A stretch of DNA of 64,000 bases, from contig CAWBTA010000015.1 in the NCBI GenBank assembly GCA_963791625.1, positions 930,001 to 994,000 on the forward strand, given 5' to 3'. Positions within the stretch are counted from its first letter, which is position 1, and each line of letters opens with the position of its first letter. Positions 8,810-17,506 of this stretch are shown here, one piece after another. The translations under genes and the position numbers were made by a program. This stretch comes from JANMCE01 sp963791625. Lineage in GTDB: Bacteria; Actinomycetota; Acidimicrobiia; Acidimicrobiales; Ilumatobacteraceae. The notes under the pieces are model-generated. The model was not told the origin of the DNA, did no database searches, and saw only the letters and a program-made list of their open reading frames with translations.

Positions 8810-11479
8810 ATGGAATCACGGCGGCGTTTGTCTCGCAGACCCATCCTCCTTTGCATCGGACTGCTCCTCACCGCGATACCCGTCGTGGCCACCGCGCAGC
8901 CCGCGGCCGCGGTCACCTGCGAGACGCCGATCGCCTCGCCTCTCACGGCGGAAGTGTCGGGCCTCTTCCACGGCATCGCGCCGCTGCGTGTGGCCGACAG
9001 CCGAAGCGCACTCGCTATCGACGGAAAGCTCACACCCGGGTGCTCGGTGTCGGTGCCAATGACCGCCGTTCCGCCGCAAGCTCGCGCCGTGTCGATCAAT
9101 GTCACGGCCGTTGACTCCGAGCGGCCGGGCTACCTCGTCGTCTACCCGTGCGGCAACCCGGTGCCGTCTACCTCGAATATCAACTCCCAGGTCGGCGCCG
9201 CTGTGCCAAATCTCGTGGTGGTGCCGCTGCCCGAGTCACGTCGTATCTGCTTCATTGCCGATCATCCCACCCACGTCGTGGTTGATGTCACTGGTTGGTT
9301 CGGCAGTGGCGGGAGCGGTTTCGTGCTGGGAGGCACACCGGCCGGCACCGCTTCGGCCCGCCTCCTCGACACGCGCAGCGGGCCTCGACCTGATACGGCG
9401 AAGGATCGGTGGCCCGTCGGCACCGAGCTACAACTTCAGGTGGGCCCGGCGGATGGAAGTTGGGATGCGGTGTCGGCCAACATCACGGCCACCGATCCGG
9501 TGCAGACCGGCTTCGTCACGGCATACCCGTGCGGTCAACCGGTACCGGCGACGTCAACAGTGAACATGCTGGCGCGTGGCACACGGGCGAACCAGACCCT
9601 CGTGGCCCTCGATCCGGTCGGGCGCCTGTGTTTGTGGAGCAACGTGCCGACCCACCTCATCGTCGACATCGTCGGACGATTCGTGCGCGGCGTTGGTGCA
9701 CCGCTGTCTGTTTCGACAGCACAGCGCGTCGTAGATTCGCGCAACAAGGTGGGCGGCTGGACCGAACCGTTCAAGGCCGGCCTCAGGCTGGCCGTCGACC
9801 CATCGGGTGGAGCGCCGCAGACCTCGGGCATTGCTCTCTTGAACGTTGTTGCGACCGGCGTGACCGAGCCTGGGTTCCTCACGTTCTACCCCTGTGGCGG
9901 CGCCGTGCCCGTGACGTCATCGCTCAACTTCGCGAGAGGCCACGACAGCAGCAACCTGGTCACCGTTGATGCCAACACCTGTGTCACCGGCACTGGTGCA
10001 ACCCACGTCGTGATCGACCGGCTCGGCTGGTTCGGACGACCGGGTGGCTTGATCGGCTTGTCGGCCGGTCAGCCCGGCCGACTGCAGCCCGAGTTCGAGC
10101 CGGATGGTCATGACTACTCGCTGCCATGCACGGCCGGAACCAACACCATCCCCGTTGTCTTCGACGCGGCGCCCGGGCGCACGTTGACCGTTGACGGCAT
10201 CGCCAGGGGTACATCGTTCGCCGGTTCCGTCGCCGTTGCTGCTGGCGGGTTGATCACCGTCGGCGTCACCGGACCGGCGGGCGCGACCGAGACGTACGCC
10301 GTGCGCTGTCTGCCGGCCGACTTCCCGCCGATCCTGGCCAGCGTGCCCGGCTCGCCGGCGCCCGGCTGGTATCTCACCACGCTCGGCTACGGCACTCCGA
10401 GCGTCGGGATGTACGCGACGATTCTCGACGAGCACGGTGCGGTCGTGTGGTATCGCAAGGCGACCGGCACCATCTTCGACATCAAACGCACCCGATCCGG
10501 CAACGTGGTCTGGACCAATGTCACCGGATTCGGTCCGTTCGGAACCGACCCCAACAACAGCTACGAGGAGCACCGACTCGACGGCTCACTCGCTGCCAAT
10601 TATCGCTCGGTCGGATCAGCCACCGACCATCACGACTTCCGCGAACTGCCGAACGGCCATGTGCTGGTGCTTACCTATGTTCCCCGCACGGGTGTGGACG
10701 TGAGAGCACTCGGGGTCGGGTACGGCGCGTCGGAAACTGTGGTGGACGCGGTCATTCAAGAGATCGATCCGTCGCTGCCGGCCGGCAGTGCGCCGGTGTG
10801 GACGTGGAACAGCAAGGATCATTTCAACGTCAACGAGACGACCTTTCCGCAACGATTCGATGTCGATGGCAACAACTCGAACGAAACAGTCGACCTGATG
10901 CACATCAACTCGATTGAGCCACAAGCCAACGGTGACATCGTTGCGTCGTTCCGCCACTTGGACGCTGTTGCCCGCATCAGCCGCGCGACCGGCAACATCG
11001 TGTGGAAGGTGGGCGGCACCACAACGACGAAGGACACCGCGGTGGGTGCCAAGGTCCTCGCCGTCACCAACGATCCGCGCGGTGGTCCGGCTCGTCAGCA
11101 TTCGGCCACCATGACCTCCACCGGCAACCTTGTCCTCTTCGACAACCGCACCCCGTTCACCGCTCCGGGGTCACCGTCGATCGGCGCTGCGCGCGCCGTG
11201 GAGTATGCGCTTGACCTTGTGGCCGGGACCGCAACGTTGGTGTGGCGCCTCGACAACCCGACCGGACGCGATGCCTTCGGCCTCGGCAGTGTGCAACGTC
11301 TTGTCGATGGTGACACCCTGCTCAATTGGGGGCCGATACAGCCCGTCATGGTGCAGTACGACGCCGCCAACGCCGTGCAATGGCAGATCACCCAACCCAC
11401 CGGTGGCATCGGCTACCGCGTCGTGAAGGAACCGCCGGCCTCGTTCGACCGCACTACTTTGCGAGCGCTGGCCGGCTGA
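8810..11479 (+). CDS. Secreted arylsulfotransferase-like protein with three N-terminal surface repeats
   Basis: An 889-residue exported protein. A signal peptide (MESRRRLSRRPILLCIGLLL, cleavage near AQPAAA) is followed by three repeats of about 110-120 residues. Each reads VxDSR ... GFxTxYPCGxxVPxTSxxN ... NLVxV ... C ... THVVxDxxGWF (copies near 50-170, 175-295 and 300-415). A short beta domain then leads into a C-terminal beta-propeller of the Arylsulfotran_2 type (about 510-889): IKRTRSGNVVWTN, DHHDFRELPNGHVLVLTY, HINSIEPQANGDIVASFR and HSATMTSTGNLVLFDN. The family contains PAPS-independent sulfotransferases, but many actinobacterial members are of unproven activity. I chose the ATG at 8810 because it starts the signal peptide directly. 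Confidence 0.78.
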   Translation: MESRRRLSRRPILLCIGLLLTAIPVVATAQPAAAVTCETPIASPLTAEVSGLFHGIAPLRVADSRSALAIDGKLTPGCSVSVPMTAVPPQARAVSINVTAVDSERPGYLVVYPCGNPVPSTSNINSQVGAAVPNLVVVPLPESRRICFIADHPTHVVVDVTGWFGSGGSGFVLGGTPAGTASARLLDTRSGPRPDTAKDRWPVGTELQLQVGPADGSWDAVSANITATDPVQTGFVTAYPCGQPVPATSTVNMLARGTRANQTLVALDPVGRLCLWSNVPTHLIVDIVGRFVRGVGAPLSVSTAQRVVDSRNKVGGWTEPFKAGLRLAVDPSGGAPQTSGIALLNVVATGVTEPGFLTFYPCGGAVPVTSSLNFARGHDSSNLVTVDANTCVTGTGATHVVIDRLGWFGRPGGLIGLSAGQPGRLQPEFEPDGHDYSLPCTAGTNTIPVVFDAAPGRTLTVDGIARGTSFAGSVAVAAGGLITVGVTGPAGATETYAVRCLPADFPPILASVPGSPAPGWYLTTLGYGTPSVGMYATILDEHGAVVWYRKATGTIFDIKRTRSGNVVWTNVTGFGPFGTDPNNSYEEHRLDGSLAANYRSVGSATDHHDFRELPNGHVLVLTYVPRTGVDVRALGVGYGASETVVDAVIQEIDPSLPAGSAPVWTWNSKDHFNVNETTFPQRFDVDGNNSNETVDLMHINSIEPQANGDIVASFRHLDAVARISRATGNIVWKVGGTTTTKDTAVGAKVLAVTNDPRGGPARQHSATMTSTGNLVLFDNRTPFTAPGSPSIGAARAVEYALDLVAGTATLVWRLDNPTGRDAFGLGSVQRLVDGDTLLNWGPIQPVMVQYDAANAVQWQITQPTGGIGYRVVKEPPASFDRTTLRALAG

Positions 11480-11496
11480 GCACGCCGGCCACGCGA

Positions 11497-12588
11497 CTAG
11501 GCGATCGGTTCGAGGAGGTCGTCGATTACTTCGACGTGCTGCTCGACTGCCACAAGGCGGGCCAGGATGCGGCGAGCGCGCAGTGGACCCGAGTCGATGG
11601 AGAGCATGACGGGGCGAAGGTTCTCAAGGCCGCCGGCGCGGTCGTAGGCCTTTTGCTGAGCTTCGAGCACCGGCTTGTCCTGATCCTCAAACGCGATGCG
11701 ACGGAGCTTCGACATGGTGTCGGCGATGGCATCATCGTGGTCGGCGGGAGTGACGCCAGCGCCATCCATTCGCACCGCAGCGATGTGGTAGTAGCAGCGA
11801 CCCTTCGTCGACGGTGTCAGCAGGTGCGTGCCAATGATCGTGATTCCGGTTGCTTGCGATTCACCGGGAGGGAAGATCGCCGACTCATGTCGCAGGTTGC
11901 TCGGCGCGTTCCAGCGCATGATCGAGATGCCGTCACAGGGCTGCCCGTCATTGCGAAACATCATGTTGAACATCGGCCCAGGCGGCTCGCTGAAACGGCG
12001 GCGGGTGATGGTGAGCGTGTCGCCGTCTTCCTCCATGGTCACCTCGATCTCGGGGATCTCGCCATCGTTGGCCAGCGTGCCGCGGTGGAGATACTGGACG
12101 TGGCTGAGGTCCAAGAGATTGTCGGCCACCAGTTGATAGTCGGCTTCCATCATCAGCCACTCCCGTCGGCTGACCACGCCGGGGGCGCCTTCGTCGAGAT
12201 AGGAGAAGTCGGGAATCAGGGTGAGGTCCGGCTCCTGCTCGCCCATCCAGAGCCACACCAGCGTGTGCCTCTCGACAACGTCGTAAGACTTGACGTCGAG
12301 CGAGCGCGGGATGCGTCCGGTGCCGTGCGGGTTCTTCACGCAGGCACCGGAGGCGTCGAACTGCAGCCCGTGGTAGGTGCATTCGATGGCGTCTCCGTCG
12401 TTGCACTTGTTGCCCATGCTGAGCGGAACGAAGCGATGCGAGCACTGGTCGGCGAGCGCGGCGGGTTGTCCGTTGGCCTTGCGATAGAGCACAACGGGCT
12501 CGTCGCAGATGGTGCGCGTCTCCAGGGCGTCGGGGCCGAGGTCCTTGGCCCACATGGCGACGTACCAGGCGTTGCGCAGATATTCCAT
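11497..12588 (-). CDS. Rieske non-heme iron oxygenase, alpha subunit (VanA-like)
   Basis: A 363-residue protein starting MEYLRNAWYVAMW, a typical opening for monooxygenase-type Rieske proteins (vanillate O-demethylase, dicamba demethylase). The [2Fe-2S] ligands are Cys49, His51, Cys70 and His73 (CSHRF ... CTYHGLQF). The mononuclear iron site is Asp160, His163 and His168 (DLSHVQYLH). It needs an external ferredoxin/reductase, and none is encoded in the window. It is the last gene of a leftward run, 62 bp after the TmpB-like gene, so co-expression with the phosphonate-oxidising pair is likely. Rieske enzymes also demethylate quaternary amines, so glycine betaine is one possible substrate, but sequence alone does not settle O- versus N-demethylation. 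An alternative GTG start lies three codons upstream. Confidence 0.88.
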   Translation of the reverse strand: MEYLRNAWYVAMWAKDLGPDALETRTICDEPVVLYRKANGQPAALADQCSHRFVPLSMGNKCNDGDAIECTYHGLQFDASGACVKNPHGTGRIPRSLDVKSYDVVERHTLVWLWMGEQEPDLTLIPDFSYLDEGAPGVVSRREWLMMEADYQLVADNLLDLSHVQYLHRGTLANDGEIPEIEVTMEEDGDTLTITRRRFSEPPGPMFNMMFRNDGQPCDGISIMRWNAPSNLRHESAIFPPGESQATGITIIGTHLLTPSTKGRCYYHIAAVRMDGAGVTPADHDDAIADTMSKLRRIAFEDQDKPVLEAQQKAYDRAGGLENLRPVMLSIDSGPLRARRILARLVAVEQHVEVIDDLLEPIA

Positions 12589-12650
12589 GTATCCCACAAT
12601 GCAGCACCGTGGCCATCAGGGTACATGCCCACGTTTCGCTCTGAAGAACG

Positions 12651-13202
12651 CTAGCTCCCGTGGATGGCCACACTTTCGAGCAATTCAACGTAGTGATCCA
12701 GCGGAGGAATTTTTAGCCCGGCAGTCTTGCTGGAGTCATCCCAGCGACGAATCCTCACGGCATCTTGCGCCCACGCATTACTTGCAAATGCAACCACATC
12801 ATTCGGCGGAAGCGAGCCTCCCTGCAACTGAAGACTCAGGCGGGAGGCCGGTGAAAGGACCATCAGATAACCCATCTCGGTTGCACAGAGATAACGCTTG
12901 GCTTCCACGTGCAGTCGAATCGGTTCCGTGACGGCCGAGCCGAACAGCCGACTGAGCCAACCGGCGGCAACGTCTTCGTGTCGGGTATCGACGCCGTGCT
13001 CCGCAGCGTTCTCGCGCCCGTCGTGGACAAGATGTCCGAAGTCGTGCAGCAGAGCTGCAGCAACCAGGCTTGGAGAGGCACCGTTGCACTGGGCAAGGTG
13101 GGCAGTCTGCAGCATGTGCTCGGCAATCGAAACCGCCTCACCCAAGTACGCCTGGTTGCCGCGTTCTTCGATGATGCCAAGCACCTCGGCGACCGAGGTC
13201 AT
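12651..13202 (-). CDS. tmpB: HD-domain mixed-valent diiron oxygenase, PhnZ/TmpB-like
   Basis: This 183-residue HD-domain protein would normally be labelled a phosphohydrolase, but it carries the marks of PhnZ-type mixed-valent diiron oxygenases. Tyr19-x-x-Glu22 is the substrate-gating pair, and the predicted metal ligands are His29, His53-Asp54, His75, His98 and Asp147. His57 and Lys102 are likely phosphonate contacts, and the C-terminus has the typical RIRRWDDSSK. The spacing of these residues follows PhnZ (Tyr24, Glu27, His34, His58, Asp59, His80, His104, Asp161, from memory) almost exactly. Such enzymes cleave a 1-hydroxyphosphonate C-P bond with O2. The ATG overlaps the upstream dioxygenase stop as ATGA, so the two are translationally coupled. 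Partner type favours TmpB (substrate: 1-hydroxy-2-trimethylaminoethylphosphonate) over PhnZ; this choice is inference. Confidence 0.8.
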   Translation of the reverse strand: MTSVAEVLGIIEERGNQAYLGEAVSIAEHMLQTAHLAQCNGASPSLVAAALLHDFGHLVHDGRENAAEHGVDTRHEDVAAGWLSRLFGSAVTEPIRLHVEAKRYLCATEMGYLMVLSPASRLSLQLQGGSLPPNDVVAFASNAWAQDAVRIRRWDDSSKTAGLKIPPLDHYVELLESVAIHGS

Positions 13203-14272
13203 TGTGCTCGCCCGAGGACCGAGATCGTGCTGCGCAGCCCGTCGATGTCGGCATAGCAACCCTGCAGGTGCCTCGACCCGGCGCAGGCTTCGTAGGCCGA
13301 CCGGCCGTGCAAGACGCGCCGATTGTTGACGATGAACAAGTCTCCGGGCTCAAGCCGGAATTGCACCTGATATGCCGGGTCGGCGAGAAGGCGGGCAAAC
13401 AACAGGTATGCGTCGAACCACGCCACCATCTCTTGAGTCGGCAAGCTCGGTGGTTGCATCGATCGTGCGTTGAATCGAACGCCACATACACTTCCGGCGG
13501 TATCAAGCTCAATCAGTGGTGCGGTCGTTGAGAGGTCGGTAGTTTCGTCACGATAGGAAAATGACACGCCGCGGTTGGCAAGCAACTCGAACCCGTCCGG
13601 TTGCTGGCGGCGTACCTCGTCTGCGATCCGAAAGCCGTCAACTACGGTGTTCTCCCCGCCCGATGCGCTCGACGCCAGGCAATGCAGGAGTTGCAAGGTG
13701 GGCACCGGGTCGCGGTACGGGTTGTCGGTGTGGGCGGCGAGCCCGAGCGAGGTGTTGGCGAGATTGGTTGGGTCCACCACCGACCGAACGTCGAAGTAGC
13801 GGCCGTAGTTCGTCTCCCGCACGAACCCGAACAGTTCGGCCACGCGGGTGACCTCGCCGTCGATGATCGGGACGCCCCGCAGCAGACCGAACCCGAAGTG
13901 GTCGACCTCTCGCAACCATGCGAGCAACGCGTCGGTATCAGACGCGATGGCCTGATGAGTGGCGGCCGGTGGTGCGGTGACAGTGGACCGATCCCACCTT
14001 TCTACGACGGGTGACGCCGGCGACACGAGAAGGCTCTTGGTCGAGTAGACGCTCTCGTGATCGTCCGGCGTCCACCAGACGTGAAGCGAATCCTCCCGCT
14101 GTTCGCAGCGCACGGCCTGCAGGTCGGTGGAAATCGTTGCAGGATCAAGCAGTCGTTGTCCGCTGGGGTGCAGACACAACGAGCACGCGCACTGGGTCCG
14201 CAACCATGCTGACGACACTGCCGTCACACCGTTGGGCATGTCCACACTGACAGTGTGACGAGCAACAACCAT
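13199..14272 (-). CDS. tmpA: Fe(II)/2-oxoglutarate dioxygenase, gamma-butyrobetaine-hydroxylase-like (TmpA-like)
   Basis: A 357-residue protein. The N-terminal domain has the zinc site of gamma-butyrobetaine hydroxylases (WLRTQCACSLCLHP: Cys28, Cys30, Cys33, His35). The C-terminal jelly-roll has the iron triad His181-x-Asp183 ... His322 (AAHTDNPY, RRVLHGRSAY) and candidate 2OG-binding Arg324/Arg334. In this family, a gene next to a PhnZ-like HD oxygenase is the signature of TmpA, which hydroxylates 2-(trimethylamino)ethylphosphonate at C1. I start at the ATG at 14272 (MVVARHTVSVDMPNG); a longer frame exists but runs back into ligB. It begins 16 bp after the ligB stop and overlaps tmpB by 4 bp. 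A carnitine-pathway role is the alternative but lacks supporting neighbours. Confidence 0.8.
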   Translation of the reverse strand: MVVARHTVSVDMPNGVTAVSSAWLRTQCACSLCLHPSGQRLLDPATISTDLQAVRCEQREDSLHVWWTPDDHESVYSTKSLLVSPASPVVERWDRSTVTAPPAATHQAIASDTDALLAWLREVDHFGFGLLRGVPIIDGEVTRVAELFGFVRETNYGRYFDVRSVVDPTNLANTSLGLAAHTDNPYRDPVPTLQLLHCLASSASGGENTVVDGFRIADEVRRQQPDGFELLANRGVSFSYRDETTDLSTTAPLIELDTAGSVCGVRFNARSMQPPSLPTQEMVAWFDAYLLFARLLADPAYQVQFRLEPGDLFIVNNRRVLHGRSAYEACAGSRHLQGCYADIDGLRSTISVLGRAQ

Positions 14273-14288
14273 GCGTCCAGCGTAACGA

Positions 14289-15798
14289 CTATCGAGGAAC
14301 TGGCAAGAGCGCCCGAACTGCATCGATCGTGTCGGCATCGGCTGGCGTCTTGTCCGGGCGATAGCGTTTGACCCGGGCGAAACGCAGGGCGACACCGCCC
14401 GGGTAGCGCGTGGACTTCTGCACCCCGTCCACCGCGATTTCTACGACGAGTTCGGGGCGGACGTGCACCTCGATCCCGCGCTCCTCCACCTTGCGCTCCA
14501 AGAACTGCTCGGTCTGCCAGGTAAGCAGCGCGTCGGTCATCCCCTTGAACGTTTTGCCCACCATCACCGGCCCGTCCTGGCCCCTGGCACCGAGGTGCAG
14601 ATTGGACAGCCATCCCTGACGACGACCGTGTCCCCATTCGGCGGCCAGCACAACCAGATCAAGGGTGCGGACGGGCTTCACCTTTCGCCATGACTTTCCT
14701 CGACGGCCGGCCTCGTACAGCGAGTCGAGTGCCTTCACCATCACACCCTCATGACCGGCCGCAAGTGCCTCGTCAGAAAACGCAGACCGCGACATCACCG
14801 TCGGTCGTTTCCAAGGTCGGGATGCGCATGGCCCCGGTGACGTGGGCCAACGTCGCCTGCCGTTCGATGAGGGGCACATCGATCAGATCGACACCATCCG
14901 CGTGCAGGCAGTCGAAGAAGAACGGCTGGAGTGTGATGCCGGAACCACCCTCGCTGCCAAAGCTCCCCGCGGTCTCTTGGAAGAGGCGGGGTACGTCATC
15001 TTCGTGCAGGCCGATAAGTTCGCCGTCGAGGATTACCCGTGTCGCCGGGAGTGAGCGGATGATCTCGACGACGCCCGGGAAGCGATGGGTGACGTCGTTC
15101 AGATTGCGGGTGAAGATGCGCACGTGATCGCCGTCCCTATGGACCTGAATGCGAATACCGTCGAGCTTCCACTCAATAGAGGACCGGCCGATCTGTTCCA
15201 CCGCTTCGGACACGCTCGCCGCGGTCGAAGCCAACATCGGCTGCACCGGTTGCAGCACCTGCAGACCGATACCAGTGAGGCCTTCGAGGCCGGCGGTACC
15301 GGCAACCACCGCAGTGCGACCGATGTCTCCCCTAAGCATCGCGGCGCGGCGAACCACGTCGAGCGGAACACCGGCCGCCTTTGCGACGGCATCGGTCACC
15401 ACACCCTCGAGGGCGCCCTGGCGCATCTCACCCACGATCAAACGACGAAGGTAGTCCTGCTCATCATCGGTGGCTCGGCCGAAGAGCTGGGTGATCAATG
15501 CCGTACGCGCCGTTTGCGATCCGGTGCCGCTGGCATCGGCCAGCTGTTGAAAGCACTGATCGACATCGAGCAACGTGACAGTCGGCTCGGCAGCGGCAGG
15601 CGTCGTGTCCTTCCACGCCGTGGCCCAACCAACGTTCAGTCGACGCTGGCGCGGTTCTCCGATGAGGAAGCCGACGCCGATCTCGATTTCATCGGGCCCG
15701 AATCGAGTGATCAGCGCCGCAAGAAGCGCTACCTTCGCCGACCTCGAACGCGTAGCAGCGACCGACATCGATGTCGTCACCAGCTCGTTCAACAGCAC
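14289..15798 (-). pseudogene. ligB: ATP-dependent DNA ligase, LigB type, interrupted by one frameshift
   Basis: Two overlapping frames encode one actinobacterial LigB-like ligase of about 500 residues. Positions 15798-14773 (341 aa, GTG start, MLLNELVTTSMSVAATRSR) hold the N-terminal domain and the adenylation motif EWKLDGIR with Lys211. Positions 14879-14289 hold motif IV (GHEGVMVK), motif V (SWRKVKP) and the OB-fold C-terminus. The break is near 14780-14795, where TTDGDVA in the first frame should continue as AFSDEALAAGHEG in the second; one base is in excess. Both halves are well conserved, so an assembly indel or very recent mutation is likelier than old decay. LigB-type ligases are non-essential repair ligases beside NAD-dependent LigA. 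The promoter carries the four-unit element shared with the kinase-LLM gene. Confidence 0.85.
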
Positions 15799-15841
15799 AA
15801 CCCGACGTTACCCACCCCGCGCGACCTGCGAGGCGCCACTG

Positions 15842-15946
15842 ATTCGCGCGTACGGCTGTATCCATTCGCGCATAACGACGTTTCGAACCGTTGCGGCGGC
15901 CGGCACCAGGGCTAATGCGCGGAGGGAATCGTCGAATTGCGCGATT
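15842..15946. promoter_or_regulatory. Four-unit operator-like element, copy 1 (before ligB)
   Basis: Two direct units, ATTCGCGCGTACG (15842) and ATTCGCGCATAACG (15864), lie 22 bp apart. Fifty-two bp after the second there are two inverted units (TGCGCG at 15916 and 15938), again 22 bp apart. The same arrangement recurs at 17507-17611. The near end is 43 bp upstream of the ligB GTG, a distance matching the second copy and its gene. Arms are conserved between copies while the centre is not, as expected for a protein-binding operator with helical-turn spacing. Confidence 0.6.
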
Positions 15947-15976
15947 GGGAGGTTGTCCAGCCGAAGGCGGGACGTT

Positions 15977-17461
15977 CTAGCGTTGGAACGCAGCGATCAC
16001 ATCGGCGAATCGTTCGATGCTTGCGAGGTCGGCGATGTCGGGGAGGCTCACAACGGCCGTTTGCACGCCGGCGTCGGCCAGGCTGCGGAATCGACCGATG
16101 TGATCGTCAATCTTTGCGGCGTGCACCTGCGTGGCGAAGCGAGATGCGCCCATTCGTTTCGGCCGATGGCGCTCGATCAGGTCGGACAGTTCCTCCGTGT
16201 CTCGTCCGATGAGCGTGGTCGACAGTTGGGTCACCTCGATCTCAGACGGATCACGACCCGCGTCGTGACAATGACGTTCAAGCACCTCACGCTTTCGTCG
16301 TACCACGTCGGCCTCACCAATGATGTTGCAGGCATCGGCGTAGCGCGCCACCAGCGACAGGGTGCGACGCTCGCCTGAACCACCGACCAGGATCGGCACA
16401 TGATCTTGCAGAGGTCGCGGGTAACACAACGCTTCGGGTACCCGCAGCACCTTGCCCCCGAAGGCTGGAGATCCGGGACCCCACAGCAGCGGCAGCAGTT
16501 GTAGCGCGTCTTCCAACAGCGCGTACCGATCCCGCAACGGTGGGAAGGGAACGCCGTAGGCGTCATGCTCTTCGCGAAACCACGCCGCGCCGAGTCCACA
16601 CATCGCCCGGCCGCCCGAAAGCACATCGACCGTTGCCACAATCTTTCCGAGGTGAGCCACGTTTCGATAGGTAATGCCGGTAACCATCGTGCCGATGCGG
16701 ATGCGATCCGTCACGGCAGCCAGATGCGACAGTGTCGTCCAGCTCTCCATCATGTCGAGCCACTTGGCACCGAACATCGGGATCTGCCGCAGGTGATCCA
16801 TCACCCACAGACTGTGAAAGCCGGCCTCCTCCGCGGCACGGCCTATGGCGCGGAGGTGTGGGCCGATGTCGGCCGTTCCGCCGGGCCACGTGAAGGACGG
16901 GATCTGCAGTCCGAATCGCAAGCCGACGGGTTCGACGGCCTGCACTGCGGCGAGAGGCGCAACCGATGCAACCCGGGCAGGCACGACGCGAACGTCTGAC
17001 GAGGCGCTGACGACGAGGTCGAACCCTTCGGTCTCCAGACCGGGGCGAATCGATGCGAACGTCTTGATCTGCTGGTCCAGCACCTTTGCCGGCACTGTTC
17101 TTGCTCGCCGGCGGTTCTGTTCCCGGCAGCGCGCCGCTGGTGTATCGAAGGCCACGCAGACACATGGCAGACCATGCTGGCGGGCCAGTTCTCGCAGCGC
17201 GGCGCGGCGGTCGCCTTCGAACCCAAGTGTATCGACAACGGTGGTGAGGCGGCGAGCGACTCGCCGCCTCACGGCATCATCGAGCAACGCAAATGCATCA
17301 GCGCTCGCAGCGAGATCATCCTCCCCTTCGCCTACAAGCGCTCGCAGTCGATCGCTCGACACCACGTGCGCAGCGCCCACGTGGGCTTCAGCCCAGGTTG
17401 ACTTTCCCGAACCGGATGGCCCTACCAACACAATGAGAGCAGGTGCCGGGATGATCGTCAC
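15977..17461 (-). CDS. Fusion protein: Pnkp-like polynucleotide kinase domain + LLM-class F420-dependent oxidoreductase
   Basis: A 494-residue two-domain protein. Residues 1-165 form a P-loop kinase close to the kinase domain of bacterial Pnkp: Walker A GPSGSGKS (14-21), VSSDRLRALVGE with Asp37/Arg38, a TTVVDTLGF strand, and the RRRARTVPAKVLDQQ lid region. Residues 181-494 are an F420-dependent luciferase-like monooxygenase/reductase: GLRFGLQIPSFTWPGG, LWVMDHL, IRIGTMVTGITYRN and PILVGGSGERRTL. The GTG at 17461 is chosen because the upstream TTG (17503) has no support and would run into the repeat element; the ribosome binding site is weak. The gene lies upstream of ligB in the same direction, and both carry the same four-unit element before their starts. 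A kinase acting on 5'-OH nucleic acid ends would suit a ligase partner; this is inference, and other small-molecule kinases share the fold. Confidence 0.8.
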   Translation of the reverse strand: MTIIPAPALIVLVGPSGSGKSTWAEAHVGAAHVVSSDRLRALVGEGEDDLAASADAFALLDDAVRRRVARRLTTVVDTLGFEGDRRAALRELARQHGLPCVCVAFDTPAARCREQNRRRARTVPAKVLDQQIKTFASIRPGLETEGFDLVVSASSDVRVVPARVASVAPLAAVQAVEPVGLRFGLQIPSFTWPGGTADIGPHLRAIGRAAEEAGFHSLWVMDHLRQIPMFGAKWLDMMESWTTLSHLAAVTDRIRIGTMVTGITYRNVAHLGKIVATVDVLSGGRAMCGLGAAWFREEHDAYGVPFPPLRDRYALLEDALQLLPLLWGPGSPAFGGKVLRVPEALCYPRPLQDHVPILVGGSGERRTLSLVARYADACNIIGEADVVRRKREVLERHCHDAGRDPSEIEVTQLSTTLIGRDTEELSDLIERHRPKRMGASRFATQVHAAKIDDHIGRFRSLADAGVQTAVVSLPDIADLASIERFADVIAAFQR

Positions 17462-17506
17462 CCGCTCATCTTGGCAGCCCCGCACGAAGCGCTCCCGACC
17501 CAATCG

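Noticed and set aside
11326..12654. Plus-strand frame of about 440 codons over the Rieske gene
   Set aside because: Exact antisense to an oxygenase with both metal sites; typical mirror frame in high-GC DNA.
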